64,000 nucleotides of DNA, from contig CAZQAG010000007.1 of the NCBI GenBank assembly GCA_964591295.1, positions 1 through 64,000 of the forward strand, given 5' to 3'. Below, piece after piece: positions 7,580 through 17,319 of the stretch (positions are counted from its first letter, which is position 1; every line of letters begins with the position of its first letter). A program made the translations under genes and the position numbers. The notes below the pieces were generated by a model. That model saw only the letters and a list, made by a program, of their open reading frames with translations, did not search any database and was not told where the DNA came from. This stretch comes from VAXT01 sp964591295. Lineage in GTDB: Bacteria > Actinomycetota > Thermoleophilia > Gaiellales > Gaiellaceae.

Positions 7580-8654
7580 GTCCTGCGATGTTAAGGAGGA
7601 CGCCCACCGCAGCGAGCGACACAACGAGGCTGGAACCGCCGTACGAGACGAACGGGAGCGTGATCCCGGTCAGCGGAGCGAGCCCTAGGACGGCGGCAAG
7701 ATTGATCAGCGCCTGGCCGCAGATCAGTGTCGTCATGCCCGCTGCGAGGCGCTTGCCGAAGGGATCGCGGCAACGCAGCGCGACTCGAAGCCCGGCGTAG
7801 GCGAACGCGACGAATGCCGCCATAACGAGGGTCGTGCCGATGAGCCCCAGCTCTTCCCCGATGACGGCGAAGATCATGTCCGTATGCGCCTCCGGCAGGT
7901 AGTTGACCTTGGAGGGGCCCTGCCCGAGACCGACGCCGAGTGGGCCGCCGGAGCCGAGCCCGATGATCCCTTGAAGAGTCTGGTAGCCCGCGCCTTGGGG
8001 GTCGTCCCCCGGGTTGAGGAAGCTGAAGAAGCGCGCGCGCCGATACGGCTCGAACCAGATCGCAGCCATCGCGAGAGCGAAGGCGATCGCGCCGCCCGCC
8101 CCCAGGACGCGAAGAGGCGTGCCCGACACGACGAGGATCACGCCGAGGACGGCGCCGATCGAGATCACCGTTCCGAGATCCGGCTCGAGCAGGATCAGCC
8201 CGGCGAAGATCCCCGACGTCAGCCCGATCGGCTTCGCCAGCTCCTTCAACGTGCGAGGCGCAGGCCTGCGGGCCAGGTACGCCGCCGCCCAGATGGCAAG
8301 GCTGAGCTTTGCGAGCTCCGACGGCTGAAAACTGAGGGAGCCGACGCCGAGCCAGCGGCGGGCGCCGTTGACTTCCTGGCCGATCACGAGCACCGCGAGG
8401 CAGAGGCCGAGGCTGGTCAGCATGAGCACGGGAGCGAGGTAGCGGAGCGCCCGGTAGTCGGTCCGCGAGGCAACCATCAGGAGGGCGACGCCGATCAGCG
8501 CGTAGATCCCCTCGCGCTTGAGATAGAAGACGGGATCGCTGCCGCCGAGGGCCGCCGAAGCGGAGGTCGCGCTGTAGACCATCACGAGCCCGAACGCCGT
8601 CAGGCCCAGCGTGACGAGGACGAGGATGTGGCTCTCGAGCTGGCCCTTCTTCAT
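7422..8654 (-). CDS. ftsW: Lipid II flippase/glycosyltransferase FtsW (SEDS family)
   Basis: A polytopic SEDS protein of 410 codons starting MKKGQLESHILVL at 8654, with about ten hydrophobic helices. Signature stretches are FQPSELAKLSLAIW, LLEPDLGTVI, AHTDMIFAVIGEELGL and the C-terminal ITLPFVSYGGSSLV. SEDS proteins polymerise glycan strands at the septum with the class B PBP (ftsI). The start overlaps the murD stop (ATGA). The family normally stops soon after LLNIA; here the frame stays open for over 50 more codons through the murG start, giving an Arg/Gly-rich tail. Either the overlap is real or a frameshift removed the stop. Confidence 0.92.
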   Translation of the reverse strand: MKKGQLESHILVLVTLGLTAFGLVMVYSATSASAALGGSDPVFYLKREGIYALIGVALLMVASRTDYRALRYLAPVLMLTSLGLCLAVLVIGQEVNGARRWLGVGSLSFQPSELAKLSLAIWAAAYLARRPAPRTLKELAKPIGLTSGIFAGLILLEPDLGTVISIGAVLGVILVVSGTPLRVLGAGGAIAFALAMAAIWFEPYRRARFFSFLNPGDDPQGAGYQTLQGIIGLGSGGPLGVGLGQGPSKVNYLPEAHTDMIFAVIGEELGLIGTTLVMAAFVAFAYAGLRVALRCRDPFGKRLAAGMTTLICGQALINLAAVLGLAPLTGITLPFVSYGGSSLVVSLAAVGVLLNIAGHGGNARAQVPDRSRGNSRPRAAVARGRGGARGTRRRGDLRRVAGSHRGAARS

Positions 8655-9889
8655 GCGGTCACCTCGGCGACGAGCCTCCGGAACGCGTCGCCTCGCTCTT
8701 CGAAGTCGCCGTACTGGTCGTAGCTGGCGCACGCGGGGGCAAGCAGGACGACCTCGCCCGGCTTCGCGTTCCCGGCGGCTGCGCGAAGCGCCGTCTCGAG
8801 GTCTCCACTCAGCTCGTGGTCGACGCCCGCCAGCTCGAGGGCGACGGCGATGTCGCCGGCACCCTCGCCGATCAGGTACGCGCGCCGGGCACGCCCGACG
8901 AGGTCGAGCGCGAGCTCGGAGTAGGACTCGCCCTTGCCGCGGCCGCCGAGAATGACGTGCAGCGGCGCATCGTACGCCGCGACAGCGCGCCGGGCGGCCG
9001 CCGTGTTTGTCGCTTTCGAATCGTTCACGTAACGAACGCCGTCCGCCTCGGCGACCGGCTCCAGGCGATGGGCTACGCCCGGGAAGGTCTGGAGCGCCTC
9101 CGCGATGCGCCCGTCGTCGACGCCGAGCGCGCGTGCCGCCACAGCCGCCGCCGCGGCGTTCTCAAGATTGTGCGCGCCCGGAATGCGCGGCTCGGCCGGG
9201 AGCGGATCCCTGGGTTCGAACTCGATCCGTTGCGCGCCGCCTGGGACGTCCTCAAAGCCCCGCGGGACGACCGCGATGTCGCCGTCACCCTGGTTCTCGA
9301 AGATGCGGAGCTTCGCGTCACGGTAGGCCTCGAACGAGCGGTGCCGGTCGAGGTGGTCGGGCTCGAGGTTGAGTAGCACGGCGACCCGCGGACGGAACTC
9401 GTGCACGTCCTCGAGCTGGAAGCTCGAGACCTCGCAGACGACCAACTGTCCGGGGGCGACCTGTCCATCGAGGTCGGAGAGCGCACGGCCGACGTTGCCG
9501 GCGACCGGGGCGCCGAGCATAACGCCGAGCAGCTCACTCGTCGTCGTCTTCCCGTTCGTCCCGGTAACCCCGACGATCGGGTTCGGAAGCAGCCGCGAGC
9601 CGAGCTCGACCTCGCTCCAGATAGGTATCCCCCGCGCCCGCGCAGCCACGACGAGAGGTGCTTCGCCTGGTACGCCTGGGCTCTTGATCACAGTCTCGAC
9701 GGCGTCGAGCAATCGCTCCTCCTCGGTCCCGAGATGGAGTTCGACGCCGGCCTCCGCAAGCCTGCCCACGTCCACCTCCTGCGAGGCATCGACGCCGATC
9801 ACATCGGTCCCCCGACGGCGCAGCGCGAGCGCAGCCGCCTGGCCCGAGCGTGCGAGCCCTAGAACGAGAACACGCCGTGGAAGAGCCAC
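8651..9889 (-). CDS. murD: UDP-N-acetylmuramoyl-L-alanine--D-glutamate ligase
   Basis: A 412-aa Mur ligase adding D-Glu. The N-terminus VALPRRVLVLGLARSGQAAA fits MurD, with the ATP loop GVTGTNGKTTTSELL, NLEPDHLDRHRS, and C-terminal YVNDSKATNTAAARRAV plus HVILGGRGKGESY. The start is a GTG at 9889; an upstream in-frame ATG at 9991 lies within the preceding methyltransferase gene and adds no family sequence. The 3' end overlaps ftsW by 4 nt. Confidence 0.95.
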   Translation of the reverse strand: MALPRRVLVLGLARSGQAAALALRRRGTDVIGVDASQEVDVGRLAEAGVELHLGTEEERLLDAVETVIKSPGVPGEAPLVVAARARGIPIWSEVELGSRLLPNPIVGVTGTNGKTTTSELLGVMLGAPVAGNVGRALSDLDGQVAPGQLVVCEVSSFQLEDVHEFRPRVAVLLNLEPDHLDRHRSFEAYRDAKLRIFENQGDGDIAVVPRGFEDVPGGAQRIEFEPRDPLPAEPRIPGAHNLENAAAAAVAARALGVDDGRIAEALQTFPGVAHRLEPVAEADGVRYVNDSKATNTAAARRAVAAYDAPLHVILGGRGKGESYSELALDLVGRARRAYLIGEGAGDIAVALELAGVDHELSGDLETALRAAAGNAKPGEVVLLAPACASYDQYGDFEERGDAFRRLVAEVTA

Positions 9890-9890
9890 C

Positions 9891-10618
9891 TCAGCGAGCC
9901 GTGGCCCGGAGCCATATCTGCGTCCAGAAGGGAGCCAGGAAGCGATACACGAACGGTTCCGCCAGGTGGAAGGCGATGTCCTTCGGGGCATTCGAGTAGA
10001 GCCGCTTGCGGTTGTTGTGAAAACGCTCCACCCGAGTGAAACCCGCCGCTCTCAGGGTCTTCTTGAGACGCCTGGGCGTGTATCCCTGCTCCGTCGTTCC
10101 CCACTGCCCGGTGGCTCCGCGTCCCTGGAAGCGGTGCTTCCAGTTTGGTTCGGCGAGGAGCAGCCGACCGCCGGGGTGGAGCGCGAGGAATGCTGACCGC
10201 AGCACCAAGTCGGCACGGGGGCTGTGGTGCACCGCGTCGTAGATGAGACACGTGTCGAATCGGCGACCCAGGTCGAGCGCCTCCATGTCCCCCACCTCGA
10301 ACGACGCGTCCGACGCTTCTTCGGCGCCGAGCTCGCGCGCGATCGCGATCATCTCCGGCGAGACGTCGTAGCCGACGGCTCGGATGCCGTGCCGTGCCGC
10401 AAGCCGCGTCATCCACCCCGACCCGCACCCCAGCTCGCACAGGCTCATGCCGGGCTGGAGCTCCAGGAGCTGGAGCACGTAGCCGAAGTCGATGACGTGC
10501 CGGGCCGTCTCTCTCGGCGCATTCCGGAAGGGCTTCGTCCTGAGCCACTCCCTCCCCGTTTCCCCAACCAGGCTCGGATAGTCGATCTCCGCCTTCTTCC
10601 GGCCTTCGTGGGATTCAC
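9891..10618 (-). CDS. Class I SAM-dependent methyltransferase inserted in the dcw cluster
   Basis: A 241-aa protein with a Rossmann methyltransferase fold: motif I LCELGCGSGWMTRLAA (SAM-binding), then GYDVSPEMIAIARE, a motif around DTCLIYDAVHHSP and the post-motif HPGGRLLLAEPN. The substrate is unknown. The C-terminal part (FHLAEPFVYRFLAPFWTQIWL) looks membrane-associated, which might fit a lipid or wall substrate; this is inference. The GTG start at 10618 directly follows the mraY stop, and the stop lies one base before the murD start, so it is fully embedded in the murein operon. It is not a standard dcw member. Confidence 0.75.
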
Positions 10619-11638
10619 TCACCTGAGTGACCTGAAGTCGAGGTAGTAGCGGTAGTAGAAGGCAAATGCGGCCGCGCACATGATCGCGGCGAGGATCCAG
10701 AAGCGGACCATGATCTTCGTCTCGGACCAGGCTTTCATCTCGAAATGGTGGTGAATGGGCGCCATCAGGAAGAGGCGGCGGCCCCAGTAGCGGAACGAGA
10801 AGACCTGCAAGATCACCGAGAGCGCCTCGACCACGAAGATCCCTCCGATCAGGAGGAGCAGGAGCTCGGTCTTCGTCATCACCGCGAATGCGCCGATCGC
10901 GCCCCCGATCGCCATCGAGCCGGTGTCGCCCATGATCACCTCGGCGGGGAACGCGTTGTACCAGAGGAAGCCGATCGCTCCTCCGGTGAGCGCGGCGCCG
11001 ACGAGCGCCAGGTCGAGTGCGGAGGCGTCGCGGAACTCGGTCGAGGTCGCCGAGCGGATCCACGTGACCACGTTCATCGCCGTGAACGTGATCAGCGCGA
11101 TCATCCCGACCCCGACCGCGAGGCCGTCGATGCCGTCCGTGAGGTTCGCGCCATTCGCCGCGCCCGCGATGATCAGGAAGAGGAGCACGAAGAAGCCGAA
11201 GGAGAGACCGATCCGCCAGTCGAGGACCGGCGCGTACACGTCCGTCGAGAGGCCGAGGTCGTGCACGGACCAGCCCACCCCGGCGGTGATCCCGGCCAGG
11301 AACAGGAGCTTCCACCGGCCGGCCAGCCCGAGCGAGCGGCGGTGCTTGACCTTGAACCAGTCGTCGGCGAATCCGATCGCCGCACAGCCGATCGTCACGA
11401 AGAAGACCGTCAGCCCGGCCTGCGTGTAATCGCTCAGCACGAGGAAGGGGATGATCATCGAGAGGACGATCAGGAGCCCGCCCATCGTCGGCGTTCCCTG
11501 CTTGGTGTGATGGCCCGCCGGTCCGTCCTCGCGGATGTGCTGGCCGAACTCGTTGCGGCGCAGGAAGTCGATGAACTTGGGCCCGGCGAGGATCGAGATC
11601 GCCATCGCGAAGATGCCCGCGGCGAGGACTCGTTCCAC
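10619..11638 (-). CDS. mraY: Phospho-N-acetylmuramoyl-pentapeptide-transferase
   Basis: A 339-aa polytopic membrane enzyme that transfers phospho-MurNAc-pentapeptide to undecaprenyl phosphate to make lipid I. Conserved parts include GPAGHHTKQGTPTMGGLL, GFADDWFKVKHRRSLGL, ANGANLTDGIDGLAVG, NAFPAEVIMGDTGSMAIGG and APIHHHFEM. Length is slightly short but complete. It overlaps the end of murF by one base. Confidence 0.97.
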   Translation of the reverse strand: MERVLAAGIFAMAISILAGPKFIDFLRRNEFGQHIREDGPAGHHTKQGTPTMGGLLIVLSMIIPFLVLSDYTQAGLTVFFVTIGCAAIGFADDWFKVKHRRSLGLAGRWKLLFLAGITAGVGWSVHDLGLSTDVYAPVLDWRIGLSFGFFVLLFLIIAGAANGANLTDGIDGLAVGVGMIALITFTAMNVVTWIRSATSTEFRDASALDLALVGAALTGGAIGFLWYNAFPAEVIMGDTGSMAIGGAIGAFAVMTKTELLLLLIGGIFVVEALSVILQVFSFRYWGRRLFLMAPIHHHFEMKAWSETKIMVRFWILAAIMCAAAFAFYYRYYLDFRSLR

Positions 11639-12897
11639 TACGCAGGCACTCCCGTGAGGGCTTCCGCGACGACCTCGAGCCCGACTGCGCGCGACCCCTT
11701 CACGAGGACGACATCGCCCGGCTGGACGATCTCCTTCACCTTCGCGGCCGCCTCGCCGGCGTCGCCCGCGAGCTCGCCGCCGTAGTCACGGGCAAGCTCG
11801 CCTACCCCGAGCACCGCGTCGATGCCGAGGCTCTGGGCGAGGTCGCCGATCTCGCGGTGGTAGTCGGGCGCGGTCGGGCCAAGCTCGGCCATCTCGCCGA
11901 GCACGGCCACCTTACGGCCCTCGTGCCCGGCGAGGTGCTCCAGCGCCGCGCGCATCGAGGCCGGGTTCGCGTTGTAGGAGTCGTTGATGAGCAATCCTCC
12001 TCCCGGCAGAGGCGACTCCTCGCCCCGCCAGCGCGAGAGCTCGACGTCCACTCTGCCCTCCGGAAGCGGGAGGCCGAGTGCCTGCAGGGCGAGGAGGGCG
12101 GCGACGGCGTTCTGGGCCTGATGCCGCGCGCTGAAGGGGAACTCCAGCTCGAGCTGCTCCCCGCCGAGGGCGAAGACGACCCGGCAGCCGGCGTCTATGC
12201 GCTCGAAGCGCTCGACGTTCCCCGGGCCAAAGCGATGGATCTCGATGTCGTCGCGGCCGAGGAACGGCTCGAGCAGCGGCTCGTCCGGAACCACCGCCGT
12301 CCCACCCGGCGGCAACGACGCCACCAGCTCGGCCTTCGCCTCCGCGACACGCTCGACCGTGCCGAGCAGCTCGAGGTGGACCGGGCCGATGCTCGTGATC
12401 ACGCCCACGTCTGGACGCGCGATCGCGCACAGCTCGGCGATCTGGCCGACCCCGCGCATGCCCATCTCGCAGACGACGACCTCCGTGTCCTCGTCGATGC
12501 GGGTCAGCGTGAGCGGGAGGCCGATCTCGTTGTTGTTCCCCTCCTCGGCGGCGACCGTCTGCGCGTGCGGGCGGCAGAGCGCGGCCAGGATGTCCTTCGT
12601 CGAGGTCTTGCCGGTCGAGCCCGTGATCCCCACGACCCGGGCCGAGCTGCGCACGCGCACGGCCGTTCCCAGCGCTGCGAGCCCCGAGAATGCGTCCTCG
12701 GGGACGAGCGTCGCAGCCGCGCCGCGCGCGAAGGCGTGGCGGCAGAAGTCCGCGCCCCCACCGACCACGAAGAAGAGGTCGCCCTCCTCGATGCGCCGCG
12801 AGTCGATCTGGACCCCCGTCACCTCGTCCGCCCACGGCGCGGCATCGAGCGTGCCGGGACAGAGGGCGCCGACCTCTTCGAGGGGCAACGGGATCAC
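11638..12897 (-). CDS. murF: UDP-MurNAc-tripeptide--D-alanyl-D-alanine ligase
   Basis: A 419-aa Mur ligase that adds D-Ala-D-Ala to complete the pentapeptide. It has the ATP loop GITGSTGKTSTKDILA, EEGNNNEIGLPLTL, CEMGMRGVGQIAEL and INDSYNANPASM, all characteristic of MurF. The GTG start at 12897 overlaps the murE stop by 4 nt (GTGA). Confidence 0.96.
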   Translation of the reverse strand: MIPLPLEEVGALCPGTLDAAPWADEVTGVQIDSRRIEEGDLFFVVGGGADFCRHAFARGAAATLVPEDAFSGLAALGTAVRVRSSARVVGITGSTGKTSTKDILAALCRPHAQTVAAEEGNNNEIGLPLTLTRIDEDTEVVVCEMGMRGVGQIAELCAIARPDVGVITSIGPVHLELLGTVERVAEAKAELVASLPPGGTAVVPDEPLLEPFLGRDDIEIHRFGPGNVERFERIDAGCRVVFALGGEQLELEFPFSARHQAQNAVAALLALQALGLPLPEGRVDVELSRWRGEESPLPGGGLLINDSYNANPASMRAALEHLAGHEGRKVAVLGEMAELGPTAPDYHREIGDLAQSLGIDAVLGVGELARDYGGELAGDAGEAAAKVKEIVQPGDVVLVKGSRAVGLEVVAEALTGVPA

Positions 12898-14315
12898 GGT
12901 GTGGCCGCCCCGAGTCTCCTCAGGGCTTCTCGTGCGACTTCGCGGTCATCGAAGGGAACTGTTCGGTCGAGGAACTGCTGCCCCTGCTCGTGGCCCTTGC
13001 CCGCGATCAGAACGACATCGCCCGCGGCAGCCGTTTCGATGGCATGGGCGATTGCCTCCCGGCGATCCGGGACGACCTCGACCTCGCCCTCGGCGCCCGA
13101 GACGATCTCGTCGATGATCGCGCGCGGGTCCTCGCTCCGCGGGTTGTCGGAGGTGACGATCGCGACGTCGGCGAGCTCGCTCGCGATCCGGCCCATCATC
13201 GGCCGCTTTTCGCGGTCACGGTCGCCGCCGCAGCCGAAGACGCAGATGACGCGTCCGGCGTCGAGGTCGCGCGCGGTTGCGAGGACGTTCTCCAGCGAGT
13301 CGGGCGTGTGGGCGTAGTCGACGAGCACGGTGAAAGGCTGTCCCTCGTCCACGGCTTCGAAGCGCCCGGGGACTTCCTTGAGAGCTTCGATTCCTCTCAC
13401 GATCGCTTCATCGTCGATACCGAGAAGCCGCGCACCGGCCATTGCCGCGAGAGCGTTCTCGACGTTGAAGCGGCCCTTGAGCCTGAGGTCGATCCCCGCC
13501 AGCGCTTCAGGCCCGAGCATTGCGTCCTCCGTAAAGCCGTACGTCAAGGCATCCGGCCGGTCGGCGGCCAGGCGGCGCCCCCACTCATCGCCGATGTTGA
13601 TCGCAGCCGGCGGGCGCTCGTCGCGGATGAAGAGCTGCCGCTTTGCCTCGAAGTAGGCCTCCATCGTCCCGTGAAAGTCGAGATGGTCCTGCGTCAGGTT
13701 CGTGAAGACGAGACACGCGAAGCGCGTGCCGTCGAGGCGTTTCAACTGCGAGCCGTGAGAGCTCGCTTCCATCGCGCAACTGAGGTCGCCCGCGTCGAGC
13801 ATCTCGCGGAACGTGCGCTGGATGTCGATCGTGTCGGGTGTCGTCCTGACCGTCGGGCGACGCTCCCCGCCGACCCGGCGCTCGATCGTTCCGAGGAGAC
13901 CGGGACGTCGTCCGGCCGCCTCGAGGATCGAGTAGAGCAGGAACGCGGTCGTCGTCTTTCCGTTCGTGCCGGTGACGCCTGCGACGTCGAGCTCTTGTGT
14001 CGGGTGTCCGAAGAACTCGGCGGCTGCGACCGCCATCGCGTCTCTCGTGTCGGCCACGACGAGCTGGGGCACGCGGGAGGCGACGGGCCTGTCGACGACG
14101 AGCGCCGCCGCGCCTTTCTCGATCGCCGACTCGGCGAGCTCGTGGCCGTCGAAGACCGTCCCGCGAATGCAGAAGAAGAGCGCCCCCGGTCCGACCCCAC
14201 GCGTGTCATAGGCGAGATCGTCGATCTCGACCTGGGTGTCCCCGACGACCTGGCTCGGGGAGATGAGTTCTGAGATACGCGCGAGGAGCACTGGGGGCGC
14301 ACGCGAGGGTACCAA
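12894..14315 (-). CDS. murE: UDP-MurNAc-L-Ala-D-Glu--meso-2,6-diaminopimelate ligase
   Basis: A 473-aa Mur ligase adding the third residue of the stem peptide. Motifs are DTRGVGPGALFFCIRG, GVTGTNGKTTTAFLL, EASSHGSQLKRLDG and TNLTQDHLDFHG. The DNPR motif at about 390-393 is the one that selects meso-diaminopimelate in MurE, so a DAP-type wall is predicted. The ATG at 14315 leaves a 12-nt gap after the ftsI stop. Confidence 0.96.
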   Translation of the reverse strand: MVPSRAPPVLLARISELISPSQVVGDTQVEIDDLAYDTRGVGPGALFFCIRGTVFDGHELAESAIEKGAAALVVDRPVASRVPQLVVADTRDAMAVAAAEFFGHPTQELDVAGVTGTNGKTTTAFLLYSILEAAGRRPGLLGTIERRVGGERRPTVRTTPDTIDIQRTFREMLDAGDLSCAMEASSHGSQLKRLDGTRFACLVFTNLTQDHLDFHGTMEAYFEAKRQLFIRDERPPAAINIGDEWGRRLAADRPDALTYGFTEDAMLGPEALAGIDLRLKGRFNVENALAAMAGARLLGIDDEAIVRGIEALKEVPGRFEAVDEGQPFTVLVDYAHTPDSLENVLATARDLDAGRVICVFGCGGDRDREKRPMMGRIASELADVAIVTSDNPRSEDPRAIIDEIVSGAEGEVEVVPDRREAIAHAIETAAAGDVVLIAGKGHEQGQQFLDRTVPFDDREVAREALRRLGAATP

Positions 14316-14327
14316 CCTCGCCCGCTG

Positions 14328-16007
14328 CTACCGGGCGGCGAGCGTCTCGGGCGCGTCTGGGGGAATCTGCAGGTATTGCAGGTCAAACCCGGCGATCTCC
14401 TGGAACGCCGGAGCCGCGACTACACCGCCCCAGATTGCCGATCCGGGCTCGTCGATCGTGACGAGGATCACCAGACGCGGATTCCTGGCGGGGACGAAAC
14501 CGACGAACGACGCGACGTAGGCGGAGGTCGAGTAGCCGCCCTCCGAGTCGGGCTTGGCCGCGGTCCCGGTCTTCCCTGCGACCGTATAGCCGGGAAGCTG
14601 GGCCTCCTGGCCGGTTCCCTCGATCACGACGTCCTCCATCATCCGCCGCACCTGTCGCGCGACGCGGTGCGTGAGGATCCGCCGTGCGACGACCGGCGGA
14701 CGGCCCTTCGAGCCGACCCGCTCGACGAGGTGCGGCTGAAGCCAGACGCCGTCGTTTGCCACCGTCGCATAGGCGGCGGCCATCTGCACAGGGGTGATCG
14801 CGATCCCGTGGCCGATGGGCAGCGTGCCGATCGTCGAGCCCGACCAGCGCTCGAGTGGAGGCGCGATTCCGCGCGTCTCGCCCGGGAAGTCGATGCCGGT
14901 CTTGTGGCCGAACCCGAAGCGGCTGATCCACTCGGAGAGCCTCTCGGAGCCGAGCTTCTCGGCCAGCGTGACCGTGCCCACGTTCGACGAGAACGAGAGG
15001 ATCTGGTCGACCGTCATCGTCTCCGTCCCGCGAGGGTGCGCATCCTTGATGACGCGGTCTGCGACCTGAATCTCGTACGGGAGCGTGAACCGCGTGTTCG
15101 GCGTGACGAGCCCCTCGGAGAGCACGGCGCTGACCGTCACGATCTTGAACGTCGAGCCGGGCTCGTACGTGTCGGTCACAGTTCGGTTGCGCTGGCGGTC
15201 CTCCGGCACGATCGGGAACCGGTTGGCGTCGTAGCCGCGCTCGACGGCCATCGCCAGCACCGCGCCCGTGCGCGGGTCGAGCACGATTGCCGAGGCGCCC
15301 TTCGCGTGCGACCGGTCGATCGTTCTCCGGAGGACGGACTCCGCCTGGGCCTGGATCGTGTGGTCGATCGTGAGCGTGACGTTCTGGCCCTCGTGCGCCG
15401 CGGTCGAGTTGATGATGTCGATCACGCGTCCCGACGGGTCTCGGATGACCGTCTCTCTACCCGGCTTGCCCGAGAGCAGGCCCTCGAGCCCGAGCTCGAG
15501 CCCGGCGAGGCCGCGGTTGTCCGTGCCCGCGTAGCCGACGACCTGTGCGGCGACATGGTTCAGCGGATAGACCCGCTGCTCCTCGGAGACGAAGCTAAGG
15601 CCAACGATCCCGGCCTCCTGGAGGATCTTGGCGCGCTCCGCGTCTGCCTTGCGAGCGATGTACACGAAGCCGCGCGACCGGTCTGCAAGCTGGAGCTCCA
15701 CCTCCTGCGGATCGAGCTTCAGGGCGCGCGCGACGATTGCCGCGGTCGCCTTGGGGTCACGGATCTGACGGGGATTCGCGTACACGGTCGTCGCCTGGCG
15801 CCCGATCGCGAGCTGAACGCCCGTCCGATCGAAGATCGCTCCGCGCCCACCGGGATCGACGATCGTGACGCGGTGCTGGCCCGCCGCGAGGCGCTCGTAG
15901 TTGCCGGCTTGCACACCCTGAAGCCAGGCCGCGCGCAGGAACATCGCCGCGAAAGCGCAGGCGAAAACGGCTAGGACGAGCCGGATTCGCCGGTTGGCCA
16001 GCTTCAT
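14328..16007 (-). CDS. ftsI: Peptidoglycan D,D-transpeptidase FtsI (class B PBP)
   Basis: A 559-aa class B penicillin-binding protein: a short basic N-terminus, one membrane helix at about 8-28, a pedestal domain (VYPLNHVAAQVVGYAG), and the transpeptidase domain. The three active-site motifs are S285-T-F-K288, S340-S-N342 and K479-T-G-T482. It crosslinks septal peptidoglycan together with FtsW. The ATG at 16007 overlaps the ftsL stop (ATGA). There is no C-terminal PASTA domain. Confidence 0.95.
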   Translation of the reverse strand: MKLANRRIRLVLAVFACAFAAMFLRAAWLQGVQAGNYERLAAGQHRVTIVDPGGRGAIFDRTGVQLAIGRQATTVYANPRQIRDPKATAAIVARALKLDPQEVELQLADRSRGFVYIARKADAERAKILQEAGIVGLSFVSEEQRVYPLNHVAAQVVGYAGTDNRGLAGLELGLEGLLSGKPGRETVIRDPSGRVIDIINSTAAHEGQNVTLTIDHTIQAQAESVLRRTIDRSHAKGASAIVLDPRTGAVLAMAVERGYDANRFPIVPEDRQRNRTVTDTYEPGSTFKIVTVSAVLSEGLVTPNTRFTLPYEIQVADRVIKDAHPRGTETMTVDQILSFSSNVGTVTLAEKLGSERLSEWISRFGFGHKTGIDFPGETRGIAPPLERWSGSTIGTLPIGHGIAITPVQMAAAYATVANDGVWLQPHLVERVGSKGRPPVVARRILTHRVARQVRRMMEDVVIEGTGQEAQLPGYTVAGKTGTAAKPDSEGGYSTSAYVASFVGFVPARNPRLVILVTIDEPGSAIWGGVVAAPAFQEIAGFDLQYLQIPPDAPETLAAR

Positions 16008-16363
16008 TTGCGCAGGTCGAGATAGGTCCAGCTCTCGGCGCTCGCGGGAACGAGCCCGAGGCGGCCACCTAACGCGACGATTCGTCCGGACGCCGCTCGG
16101 GCGGCAATCTTGGAGCTGAGCTGCGCGTTGTCTGCTCGGAGCTGCGCGCGTTCCTGCCCGAGCTCGTCGAGGCGGACGTTCAGGCGAAGGACCGCGACGT
16201 TGAGCGCGACGACGCCGGCGAGGAGCAGCGCAATCGCGCCGATCCAGACGACTCCGCCGGCCACGCGGCGGCGGGGCGCGGTCTTTGGCGCAGCCCTCGG
16301 CTTCGGGCGCGCACGCGGGCGAGCGGGTGCCGGCTGAGCTCGGGCGGCTGCCGTTCGGGGCAC
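16004..16363 (-). CDS. ftsL: FtsL-like septum protein
   Basis: A 119-aa small bitopic protein: about 35 residues of Pro/Arg/Ala-rich basic cytoplasmic tail, one membrane helix (VVWIGAIALLLAGVVALNV), then a short coiled coil (RLNVRLDELGQERAQLRADN, QLSSKIAARA). This topology and the place between rsmH and ftsI are diagnostic of FtsL, whose sequence is poorly conserved. The GTG at 16363 shares a G with the rsmH stop (TAGTG); a longer in-frame reading to 16489 is rsmH shadow. Confidence 0.8.
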   Translation of the reverse strand: MPRTAAARAQPAPARPRARPKPRAAPKTAPRRRVAGGVVWIGAIALLLAGVVALNVAVLRLNVRLDELGQERAQLRADNAQLSSKIAARAASGRIVALGGRLGLVPASAESWTYLDLRK

Positions 16364-17319
16364 TAGGCCCTCTGCACGGCGCGCAACCTGGCGGAGGCGG
16401 CACGCGGGTTGTGGGCCAACTCGTGCGGGCTCGGCCGGATCGCCCTCCTGTTCAGCCGCCGCAGCTCGGGCTCGCGGCCGCAGACGCAAACGGGAAAGTC
16501 CGGCGGGCAGGTGCAGCCCTGCTCGAGCTTCTGGAAGAAGCGCTTTACGATCCGGTCTTCGAGCGAGTGGAAGGCGATCACCGCGAGGCGGCCGCCGGGC
16601 CGCAGCATCTCGAACGCCGCGGGCAAGGCCTCCTCGAGCTCGCCGAGCTCGTCGTTGACGGCGATGCGAAGCGCCTGGAAGACGCGCTTGGCCGGATGCC
16701 CTTCTCCGAACCGCGCCGGAGCGGGGATTGCGGCGCGGATCAGCTCGACGAGCTCGCCCGTCCGCTCGATCGGCTCTTTCTTGCGCCGCCGCCCGATCGC
16801 GCGCGCGATCTGCTTCGCGTAGCGCTCCTCTCCGTAGCGGCGGAAGATGGTCGCGAGCTCGCGCTCGTCCGCTTCGTTGACGAGCTCGGCCGCCGAGAGC
16901 TCTGCGGTCGGGTCCATGCGCATGTCGAGCGGCGCATCGACCGCGTACGAGAAGCCACGCTCGGGGCGGTCGATCTGCATGCTCGAGACGCCGAGGTCGA
17001 GCAGGATCGCGTCGGCGTGGACTCCGTTCTCGGCCAGCTGGTCGAGGACGAGCGAGGCCTCGCCACGCAGGAAGCGCGACTGGACGCCCGCGCGCCGTCG
17101 AAAGCCCTCGAAGTACGGCCGCACGGTCGGGTCACGGTCGATTGCGATGAAGCGGCCTTCGCCCTTGAGGTCGGCCGCCAGGACCGCAGCGTGCCCACCG
17201 GCGCCGAAGGTGGCGTCGACGACGGTGTGACCGGGCTCGATCGCGAGGAGCTCGCGCACCTCTTCGGCGAGGACCGGTACGTGATCAGTCTCGTTTGGTT
17301 GCAAGACGTTCGGCAACAT
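16363..17319 (-). CDS. rsmH: 16S rRNA (cytosine1402-N4)-methyltransferase
   Basis: A 318-aa SAM methyltransferase modifying C1402 of 16S rRNA. Family markers are HVPVLAEEVRELL, VVDATFGAGGHA, ILLDLGVSSMQIDRPERGFSY, PLDMRMDP, EGHPAKRVFQALRI and VIAFHSLEDRIVKRFF. The ATG at 17319 has GGGAGG about 7 nt upstream and overlaps the end of mraZ by 35 nt. It is the second gene of the dcw cluster. Confidence 0.96.
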   Translation of the reverse strand: MLPNVLQPNETDHVPVLAEEVRELLAIEPGHTVVDATFGAGGHAAVLAADLKGEGRFIAIDRDPTVRPYFEGFRRRAGVQSRFLRGEASLVLDQLAENGVHADAILLDLGVSSMQIDRPERGFSYAVDAPLDMRMDPTAELSAAELVNEADERELATIFRRYGEERYAKQIARAIGRRRKKEPIERTGELVELIRAAIPAPARFGEGHPAKRVFQALRIAVNDELGELEEALPAAFEMLRPGGRLAVIAFHSLEDRIVKRFFQKLEQGCTCPPDFPVCVCGREPELRRLNRRAIRPSPHELAHNPRAASARLRAVQRA

